From positions 27,699,378 through 27,763,377 of the forward strand of contig NC_087071.1 in assembly GCF_963678635.1 (NCBI RefSeq): a stretch of 64,000 bases of DNA. Direction: 5' to 3'. The stretch is from Symsagittifera roscoffensis (Eukaryota; Xenacoelomorpha; Acoela; Convolutidae). Shown here piece by piece: positions 57,601 to 64,000 of the stretch. Position numbers and translations under genes: made by a program. A model generated the notes under the pieces. The model saw only the letters and a program-made list of their open reading frames with translations, made no database searches and had not been told where the DNA came from. Every line of letters begins with the position of its first letter. Positions within the stretch are counted from its first letter, which is position 1.

Positions 57601-60600
57601 GAACCTGAGCGAGCCATCCGAGATTACACTGGTCCACCTGGACATCTATGCCGACTACCTGAAGGAGAAGGATCCCAAACTGGACTCCAGGGCAGTGCGA
57701 GCGCTGCTCACAACGGGAGGTCCGAGGCTGATGAAAGTGGACGGACATTATATCGATGTCCATGGCCCTTACCCGATTCTGATGAACGTGGATGGCATCA
57801 ATATCTACACGAAAGCTCACATAACTGATGCGAACGATCAGGTTGGCCGGATATACATTGGTCAAGAGGAACTGAAGGTCAGACGAATCGGACACAACGC
57901 GATGCTCGAGCAAGATGCTGTGCATATTGGTTGCGAGGCAGATCTGGCCGCACACGTTCTGGACGTGCAAGGCAGACAGCTTTCAGTAAAGGGACTGCTA
58001 GACACGGGAGCAGTAGTCAGTGTCATGCCAGTCAAAACTTGGACCGACATGGGTTTTGAGAGGTCGGATCTCATACCGACAAACATCAGGTTGGCAGCTG
58101 CCAATCAGGGAGCGATCTATGTCACCGGGCGAACCCCGATCATCTCACTGCAGCTCGGAGGGAGACATCTTTGGATGAGCTTCCTAGTAGTAGAGAATTT
58201 GGACGAATCCGACCAGTTCATCCTAGGAAGGGATTTCGTTCGCAACTTTGACGTCACGATAGATCTCAATGACGGATTGATTAGGATCAGGGATCCTGAA
58301 AGAAAGTATGAGAAAAGACCCCTTAATAAGATCTTAATTAATCAGGCCAAGGTGCCGATTTTTCTGGATCGAAAAGTTAGATTAAAACCGAACCAAGCCG
58401 TAATAGCAACGTTTAGGATGAGGAACTTGAATGAACTCAGCAATGACAGACAGGTGTGTCTGGTACCAAATCCAAACAGTAAAAGCTCGGCTATTTTAGG
58501 AAGAAGCTTCTCGCTCACTCAGAGCGGACTGTGTGTGAGTGTGTTATTGAACACAGAGGCAACAACAGTGACAATACAGAGGGGAAAGAAACTTGGCTAC
58601 GCTTTGCCTCTGAACACAGACTTTCTGAGTGTGGAGAACTTGAAGAAGTTTGATGTAACTAAGTGTCCATTACATGCGAACCAAGAATGTATAATGAAAA
58701 GAGTAATTGAATTGAAATCTTCTAGGAAATTGTTTTCAATGAAGTCGGAAACAGATGATGGGCTGTCTAGTTGTTCCAACTTTCCTGAGAGACCGACGGA
58801 AGCAGAGTTAGCAGCGAATAGGCCTGTCCTACCTGAGATAGAGCATCTGAAGGGTAAAATATCCGACAAGGAACTAGATTCGCTCAGGGCGGTGCTAAAT
58901 CGGAACGCAGACGTTTTTTCGAAACATAAGGCCGACATAGGTTGTTGCAATTTTGTAGAGCACGAGATTGAGATAGAAGAGGGCTCGGTACCTCATAGGG
59001 AAGGGGCGAGAAGAATGACCCCAAACAAGTCAGAAGCGTGTAGGAAGGAAATCGAGATGTTAATGGAGTACGACATGATCGAGCCGTCGAAGTCCCCATG
59101 GGCTTGTGGCGTGGTCATGGCAAAAAAGAAAGGGGGACAACTCAGATTTTGTTGCGATTTCCGTTATCTGAACGCAGTGACTATAAAGGACGCATATCCG
59201 ATTCCCCGCATCGATGAGAGCCTATCCAAGCTGGGAGACGCCAAGTTCTTCACAACGTTGGATTTGGGCTCAGCATTCTGGCAAGTGCCGCTCAGAAAGC
59301 AAGATCGAGAGAAAACAGGTTTCGCTTGTGAGCTGGGACTGTTCCAGTGGAAGAGGATGCCATTCGGATTGTGCAACGCGACAGCCACATTCCAGCGACT
59401 GATGGCTCAGGCACTCACGAGCGTTACTAAGAAGTATGGGAATCTCATCATGTGTTATGTCGATGATGTAGTGATCGCGACACCAACCTTGGAAGACCAC
59501 ATCGAAAGGTTGGAAGAGGTGTTTTCTTGCATGAAGCAGGCGGGTCTGAAATGCAAACCCTCTAAGTGCGAAATCCTCAAAGATTCCATAAAGTATCTGG
59601 GCCGCCTGGTTGACAAACATGGAGTGAGACCAGATCCCGAAGCGGTTGAAGCGGTGCTGACCTGGAAGGCACCTAAAACAGATACACAGTTGATGAGTTT
59701 TCTGGGATTCGCCAATTATTATCGCGAGTTCATCAAGGGGTATGCTGACAAAATATACCCCATGCAGAAGTTGATGAGAAATAAGGGCAAAAAGTTCACC
59801 TGGACTGATGAGGCACAAGTCTCATTTGAAAACATCAAACGCGAACTTTGCGAGGCACCGGTCCTCGGCATGCCAACGGAGAAGGGGATGTTCGTGCTGG
59901 ACACGGATGCATCAGTGGTTGCGATATCAGGCATACTTCACCAAGAGCAGGAGTGGAACGGGAGAACGGTTCTTCGTCCGATAGCTTATGGAAGTAAAGT
60001 CCTGAGTGACACTGAGATGAAGTACGGCGCACCAAAAGCGGAGATGTTTGCTGTGATCACGTTTGTGGAAAAGTACAGGGCCTACTTGGGGAGTGCTCCC
60101 TTCAAGTTGCGTGTGGACAATCGTGCCCTTGCCTGGCTGAAAACCTATTCGATGGACCAGAGCTACATTGGTCGTTGGATCGTGCGCTTGGATGGATACC
60201 ACATGACCATAGAGCACCGTACCCGTGACAAGCACCAGAACGCAGATAGCCTCAGCAAAAAGACAGAATTTTATGAGCGCCTCGAAGAGAAGCAAGTTAA
60301 CCAATCAGAGATCAAAGACGGGTTTTCCTTTCTGGACAAAGAAACCTATGATGAGCTGCCACTTACTAGGTGGTTAGACAAATCAGGACATCCTATACCT
60401 GGACACCCTGACCTTCCAGTGGAGACGGCTGCGGAGATAAAGCTTTTAGCCAGAGGCGAACCCGTTCCGTTGGATCTGCTAGTCCGATCCAACTTGGTAC
60501 AGCAAGAACTGACCAGGCTGGGTATAAACAGCATCGCTTTATTGAATAAGACGGTGAACGTGGCGCCGGACGTCATGGGAAAACTCCGTGACTTGTTGGA

Positions 60601-63600
60601 TAGGGAAGTGGATAGGCATGATCGTGAATGGAGGGAAACCATGCAGAGGTTGACTGTCACCGAGAGAACGGAGAAGAGGCCAGTGTCCATTCGCAGCCGA
60701 GGCGTTGAACGGGATTGCAGGTCGATCGTCAACCAGCTGGTGACCTCGATGCCGAAAGAAGTATTGTTGAGAACTTCGTTCACTGAATATGGAACATCGA
60801 ATCAAAACCAAGCTACTGAGGAAGTCAGGATCAGATCGAAATCTAGCTTCACGAGGAGAGTGCACTTCACGGATGCAAAAGAGGAATACGAGCCAAGCCC
60901 AGATTGTTCGTCCATGGACGAGACAATGTCCGGGGAGTCTGACACCTTCGAGCCAGTCAAGGACGTCTCCTCTGATGAGTCAGACATCTTTGAGCCCGTG
61001 CAGGACGACTTGTCCGGGGAGAGGTTGACTAGACCACCTAGGGGCAGAATTTTGTCTGGGGAGTCGGGTTCAAAGCGACCGATGGACAGAGTTTTGTCCG
61101 GGGAGTCAAGAAACATCTCAGACAACTTGGAATATGATGTTGAGGAATCAGTCGTTTCAAGTGGTGACTCGAGACCCCAGTCCTGGGACAACACGTCTGA
61201 AACAACTTCCAATTCCGATGTGTCAGAGATTGCGATCCACTCCTTATTGGTAGACTGGAAGCAGCGTGGGCTGGACCGGGAAATACATCAGGATCCAGAC
61301 AGGGACAGATACACCTCAGATGAAGAGGGCACTGTGGTAGACAATGCCGCAGACGAGCTCGAACTGATAGCAGTTTCAAAACGCCCAACCAGATTGCTGC
61401 CACATGGTACGGTCGTCCGTACCAATCTGGAACCATCTGTGCAAGAAGCGACGCCTTTGAAAAAGATATGGTGTGTCAAGTTGATGGACGATGCTCATGC
61501 TCCGGAGATAATGAGTGGGCAAATGAACGTGGTGAAGACGTATTTGAAAGCCAGGTACAGGCTGTCGGATCTCCTGAGGGCTCAACGAAATGATAGAATG
61601 ACGAGCAGTCTGAAAAGATGGATCGAGAATGGAGCACCTGACAAGGGAGACTTGGAAGAAGACAGCTACAAAATCCTGAAGCAGTTTTACCTGAAGAGAA
61701 AAGACTTGTTGTACCTGAATAAGGACGGAATCGTAGCCTGTAAGCGCAAGGAGGAGGACAAGGTCCTTTATAAATACAACTCAATAGTGTTACCACAGTT
61801 GTACCAGACTGAGTTGCTCTTTCGCTCACATGATCAGATGGGACATCAAGGCGTGGACAAAGTGTATAACAGGATACAAAAACGATTCGAATGGCCGGGG
61901 TTGAAGAAGGCTTGTGAGAAATGGATAGCCGCATGCCTGTCTTGTCAACAGGCAAAGGATCCCAGGAAACTAAGGTTCCCCCTACAGTCAATAGAATCGT
62001 CAGGTTTCAACGAAGTGGTGCAAATTGATCACCAGAAAATCTGCATGACAGCAACGGGCTATAATCAGGTGCTGGTAATGATCGACCATTTTACGAAGTA
62101 TGCGGAGGCGGCACCCTGCATGACAGCATCGGCAGAAGAAACGTGCGATCATTTGATAAACGTGTGGATAGCAAGGCATGGCTGCCCCATCACGTTCCAA
62201 TCTGACAATGGCAAAGCATTCGTAGGTGATCTCACGAAAGAGTTAATGAAAAGGTCGCAGGTAGCGCAGGCCCACTCGACCACTTATCACCCGCAAACGA
62301 ATGGCCTAGTCGAGAGGCAGAATCGCACACTGGTATCCATGTTGAGAGTCTACTGCTCACGCTACATGGATGACTGGGACAAGCACTTACCGCAAGTGAT
62401 GGGTGCTTACAACAGCACGGAGCATTCCACCACGGGAATAAGTCCGCATATGATGCTCACGGGTCATGAAAAAGCACTCCCGTTAACGTTCTTCTACCCT
62501 GAATATGAAGGGAAGAGGACAGCACCGCAAACGTACGTGCGGGACGTTATTAGAAGACAACAGGACCTCAATGACTTATGCAGGAGGAATACGCAACAGG
62601 CGCAAATTAGACAAAAAAGGAGGTTTGATAAAAGAACAGCCGATGCAAAAGCCTACTCAGTTGGCGATTACGTCTGGGTGTTCCAGGAAGTGGTTCCACC
62701 AAAAGGAACCAAGAAACTATTAAAGAAATGGCGTGGTCCATTTCAGATAACAGAGGTGCATCAAGGAGGTCGTTTTTATCGGCTGAGCACCGGAAGAGCG
62801 GCTCATTACGAGAATATCAAACCACACAACGCCTCGTCCGAGGATTGGTGCATCCCAGCGGACATGCAAGAGGGAGACTATTTAATAGTGGATCCTGCTT
62901 GTGAAGTGAATGAAAGGGGTACTCGCGACAAGAACGACGGGAATGAGATGGTGGACAATTGTGATCTACCACTGGATCTCGAGTTGACTGAGCGAGTAGA
63001 GGTGGACGATGAAACTCTACCATATGCCGAAGAAGACTGGGATTGCCCAGAACAAACCGAAATTGACAAAGGAATACAGCCTGACTTTCCGCTCACTATG
63101 GAGACACGCCAAAGTAAGAGGGGAAAAAACCAGAAGAAATACAATCCGTATGGCGAGGACTTCGTTGTAGACCGGATAGTAGTGAGTGATGTCATAGACT
63201 CGCTGGTGGGGCTGGACGAAGTAGCAATCCTAAAAGAAATCGACCTTGTGAACGATATGGATCAAGATTGGATCGACGATCGATCAGAACCGGAAGTGGA
63301 GTTCGAACCAGAAGCGGAACAGACTCATGAGCAAGAACTAACAAACTTGCGCGTGCTCGAATGGCTCCACGATCTGCCGACAGATCCAAAAGAGACGATC
63401 CTGACGATTCAGGACGTCGACAGAGATGGCGTCAGATACATCAGTCATGACAATACCGAGTCCAACTGGGTCGCCCCAGATGGTCCTCTACGTGTTCCAC
63501 AATCCAACCTCGGTCTCCTAGACTTTGGGCGATCGACGGGGACGTCGATGGATATTTTTGTCCGGGGAGTGGGGGTAGGACTCACCCACACCGAAAATCT

Positions 63601-64000
63601 CATGATAAAAAAATTAAAATCGGCAAGGGAAACCGGAGAACTAGAGACAGAGGGCGAGAATGCTAAGGAACCACCTTTTGGACGAATCTTTGAATCGTAT
63701 TTTGATCTCCCGAACCATTATTCGAACAATATCGTGATAACGGACAGCGATTTCATACTCACGGAACGCACATGCGCCATAGCGATAACTGCGGACGTAA
63801 GCTTCAAAACAGCACTAGCGGCCGACTTTAAAAGGGAGTACAAGAATATCGAGTTTTTGTGGAAACAGAGGCCGGGTGTAGGAGGAGTGATAGCGTTGCC
63901 CCCTGTTGCATCACAGATACCAGGGAAATATTTGTGTTTTTTGGTTACGAAAGCTACTGATAGGCAACACGTGAATCCGGAGAGCTTGGTGTTGGCCTTG
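54695..64000 (+). CDS. Ty3/gypsy Gag-Pol polyprotein with macro-like tail (partial, runs off the window)
   Basis: The first ATG is at 54,695, 64 bases after an in-frame TAG (54,629). No stop follows for 3102 codons to the window end. Order by residue: coiled-coil (about 292-410); gag capsid-like region (about 547-682); CCHC knuckles CANCGSMDHHVSAC (741) and CFFCNLEGHFKSDC (793); a protease-like segment with LLTTGG in place of the catalytic triad (about 1003); retropepsin LLDTGA (Asp 1103); a spacer domain; RT with FCCDFRYLNA, TLDLGSAFWQ and YVDD (1588-1591); RNase H to NADSLS (about 1851). A ~500-residue acidic spacer with repeated LSGES follows. Then integrase: H/H and CLSC zinc part (about 2370-2415), Asp2445, Asp2504, Glu2540 (exact DX35E), and GPF module (KWRGPFQITEV). 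A ~280-residue acidic tail and a macro-like domain (from about 3020) close the visible part. No frameshift separates gag and pol. GC content is clearly higher than in the neighbouring elements. Confidence 0.93.
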   Translation, partial: MQRRDSLGSTTKIPRLSKGSTRKFRTRRSQTSFSSASDAFAEDESTKGQPDLSVIEMRLRSEKNLDGNQGRSAEAEPASETPVDPFDEGERTLIRPDFEPDGVLEREEVERTEETSERSEVEPREEVLYRGMSKSETKSYKWRREPSHLTSAHSSLAKQSNNAMMSSMSPGKEQTFSKAKKSWKSLYDERMASLPTVGLTSSDDYPEITHPDVNFTPCPRNEKSRKASSVSPTRPMSDGITMGASSTFDRLMTSMHKQKDGASSSTRLPPQLTSSSLGLTPPLGAAGDISDMFAGVMNGLDELRRDMTKRIDQVDERAHHGRENLKDELTHVKSQARFDQARLIRDTDQCLAESLAQANKESEEREARMTREIERLLNDHDNTYAQTMTGLERRLDAKSDLMMRKLDAILNGNSWQEHSNSRERSRHANVGDGTGNSARAQQGSRTNYEHRNKERPRAAPQRPGWTNPVPPEADATPETRLPTVPQVSSVPDLTTVSQDTTMYASMFEPLNRSLETFITKLSKSTERGERSRRTLKKPKSYKDESDGCIDTWIEVMKLHFEEENLSKKQECSALTSNLEGTALNCVMAKRANERDSARKIFDILLNRFGSGVQGHQAMVKFEKRRQRDEESIDKFLDDLELLRRRSNPDERISERNLAIASKFMDGVRSEELKTMLATHFTLSLDQVPTPDDLRMKSREYLLIKPRAQNRYSNYGNYSGTNTGANSSWYKPRDDMDKRRSCANCGSMDHHVSACSAYKQNMKAIGYFLEDADATDEDHEEYVRGLIMKYGPRCFFCNLEGHFKSDCTQFWDAVADAKHPRHEEALSGVKASRARLMNEAESRRKETTPSTFATKKVKTWPDEVVASNLEAESSSPLKVDYGLAARTALQNVKQDLATKEVEQWVRSELESTDLRESLNVLSKTTRAEDEKEPKKQGLKLNVISGKTFGMTKAGTKIMSIISVAGHQVVKNLSEPSEITLVHLDIYADYLKEKDPKLDSRAVRALLTTGGPRLMKVDGHYIDVHGPYPILMNVDGINIYTKAHITDANDQVGRIYIGQEELKVRRIGHNAMLEQDAVHIGCEADLAAHVLDVQGRQLSVKGLLDTGAVVSVMPVKTWTDMGFERSDLIPTNIRLAAANQGAIYVTGRTPIISLQLGGRHLWMSFLVVENLDESDQFILGRDFVRNFDVTIDLNDGLIRIRDPERKYEKRPLNKILINQAKVPIFLDRKVRLKPNQAVIATFRMRNLNELSNDRQVCLVPNPNSKSSAILGRSFSLTQSGLCVSVLLNTEATTVTIQRGKKLGYALPLNTDFLSVENLKKFDVTKCPLHANQECIMKRVIELKSSRKLFSMKSETDDGLSSCSNFPERPTEAELAANRPVLPEIEHLKGKISDKELDSLRAVLNRNADVFSKHKADIGCCNFVEHEIEIEEGSVPHREGARRMTPNKSEACRKEIEMLMEYDMIEPSKSPWACGVVMAKKKGGQLRFCCDFRYLNAVTIKDAYPIPRIDESLSKLGDAKFFTTLDLGSAFWQVPLRKQDREKTGFACELGLFQWKRMPFGLCNATATFQRLMAQALTSVTKKYGNLIMCYVDDVVIATPTLEDHIERLEEVFSCMKQAGLKCKPSKCEILKDSIKYLGRLVDKHGVRPDPEAVEAVLTWKAPKTDTQLMSFLGFANYYREFIKGYADKIYPMQKLMRNKGKKFTWTDEAQVSFENIKRELCEAPVLGMPTEKGMFVLDTDASVVAISGILHQEQEWNGRTVLRPIAYGSKVLSDTEMKYGAPKAEMFAVITFVEKYRAYLGSAPFKLRVDNRALAWLKTYSMDQSYIGRWIVRLDGYHMTIEHRTRDKHQNADSLSKKTEFYERLEEKQVNQSEIKDGFSFLDKETYDELPLTRWLDKSGHPIPGHPDLPVETAAEIKLLARGEPVPLDLLVRSNLVQQELTRLGINSIALLNKTVNVAPDVMGKLRDLLDREVDRHDREWRETMQRLTVTERTEKRPVSIRSRGVERDCRSIVNQLVTSMPKEVLLRTSFTEYGTSNQNQATEEVRIRSKSSFTRRVHFTDAKEEYEPSPDCSSMDETMSGESDTFEPVKDVSSDESDIFEPVQDDLSGERLTRPPRGRILSGESGSKRPMDRVLSGESRNISDNLEYDVEESVVSSGDSRPQSWDNTSETTSNSDVSEIAIHSLLVDWKQRGLDREIHQDPDRDRYTSDEEGTVVDNAADELELIAVSKRPTRLLPHGTVVRTNLEPSVQEATPLKKIWCVKLMDDAHAPEIMSGQMNVVKTYLKARYRLSDLLRAQRNDRMTSSLKRWIENGAPDKGDLEEDSYKILKQFYLKRKDLLYLNKDGIVACKRKEEDKVLYKYNSIVLPQLYQTELLFRSHDQMGHQGVDKVYNRIQKRFEWPGLKKACEKWIAACLSCQQAKDPRKLRFPLQSIESSGFNEVVQIDHQKICMTATGYNQVLVMIDHFTKYAEAAPCMTASAEETCDHLINVWIARHGCPITFQSDNGKAFVGDLTKELMKRSQVAQAHSTTYHPQTNGLVERQNRTLVSMLRVYCSRYMDDWDKHLPQVMGAYNSTEHSTTGISPHMMLTGHEKALPLTFFYPEYEGKRTAPQTYVRDVIRRQQDLNDLCRRNTQQAQIRQKRRFDKRTADAKAYSVGDYVWVFQEVVPPKGTKKLLKKWRGPFQITEVHQGGRFYRLSTGRAAHYENIKPHNASSEDWCIPADMQEGDYLIVDPACEVNERGTRDKNDGNEMVDNCDLPLDLELTERVEVDDETLPYAEEDWDCPEQTEIDKGIQPDFPLTMETRQSKRGKNQKKYNPYGEDFVVDRIVVSDVIDSLVGLDEVAILKEIDLVNDMDQDWIDDRSEPEVEFEPEAEQTHEQELTNLRVLEWLHDLPTDPKETILTIQDVDRDGVRYISHDNTESNWVAPDGPLRVPQSNLGLLDFGRSTGTSMDIFVRGVGVGLTHTENLMIKKLKSARETGELETEGENAKEPPFGRIFESYFDLPNHYSNNIVITDSDFILTERTCAIAITADVSFKTALAADFKREYKNIEFLWKQRPGVGGVIALPPVASQIPGKYLCFLVTKATDRQHVNPESLVLAL
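63735..64000 (+). other. Macro-domain-like C-terminal module of the gypsy polyprotein
   Basis: The last ~85 visible residues contain CAIAITADVSF, LAADFKREY, a GVGGVIALP turn, YLCFLVTKATD and NPESLVLAL. This order and spacing is that of the TARG1/Poa1-type macro fold: a strand with ..(S/A)D.., a helix with ..F(K/R)..., a glycine-rich turn, YYLVTK, then P..L...L. Macro domains bind or hydrolyse ADP-ribose. The glycine pair of the usual ADP-ribose loop (GAG-I/A) is replaced by KTA, so activity is doubtful. The domain is cut by the window end. Confidence 0.6.

Noticed and set aside
54898-63389. Many minus-strand ORFs of 60-200 codons opposite gag-pol
   Set aside because: All overlap the uninterrupted plus-strand frame and show no motif; they are shadows in GC-richer coding DNA.

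Overview
The window reads as a stretch of an AT-rich, transposon-dense eukaryotic genome, most likely an invertebrate animal. I see no cellular gene, no rRNA or convincing tRNA gene, and nothing bacterial. Nearly everything that can be named is a retroelement or its debris. Taxonomy rests only on the retroelement types present (Tx1/L1-like LINE, non-LTR elements of the TQQGDP and TTQGDP reverse-transcriptase families, canonical Penelope-like element, Ty3/gypsy), so the species is open.

Layout. 0.5-3.7 kb: a decayed minus-strand non-LTR reverse transcriptase (EGTTQGDP family), apparently split by a solo LTR-like block (about 1.5-2.06 kb) related to the LTR at 51 kb. 4.5-8 kb: a decayed CR1/Jockey-like LINE (minus). 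8.7-8.9 kb: a C-terminal scrap of an R2-like element (plus). 9.65-25.9 kb: a satellite-like array of about fifteen modules of 0.8-1.0 kb. Each module derives from one internally deleted relative of the LINE at 37-50 kb, and the array is interspersed with gypsy gag-protease fragments. 26-27.1 kb: the longest gypsy gag-protease remnant (minus). 27.6-30.2 kb: a decayed minus-strand R2-like element. 31.17-31.5 kb: a fold-back element built of GAGCGGTTT repeats.

32.5-36.6 kb: a nearly intact Penelope-like element (minus) with flanking pseudo-LTRs, a separate 212-codon ORF and a reverse transcriptase into which a PHD-type zinc finger has been inserted. 36.7-50.3 kb: three head-to-tail copies of a Tx1/L1-like LINE (minus). 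Copy 0 is 5'-truncated. Copy 1 is complete but disabled. Copy 2 has an intact ORF2 of 1079 codons, but its ORF1 is split by a complete R2-like element (46,579-50,132, 12-bp target-site duplication).

51.1-64 kb (plus): the 5' part of a Ty3/gypsy element. It has a putative 456-bp LTR, a candidate primer-binding site and a 3.1-kb leader packed with ACCCTCC/GGAGGGT motifs that form repeated ~65-70-nt closed-stem units. One uninterrupted reading frame of at least 3102 codons follows, carrying gag, two CCHC knuckles, protease, RT, RNase H, integrase, GPF module and a long tail, and runs off the window. Its last ~85 codons resemble a macro (ADP-ribose-binding) domain. This frame is more GC-rich than the rest and has no defect, so it looks like the youngest insertion.

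The most unusual signals are the macro-like tail on a gypsy polyprotein, the structured leader array, the PHD finger inside a Penelope RT, and the LINE-derived satellite with a shared deletion.
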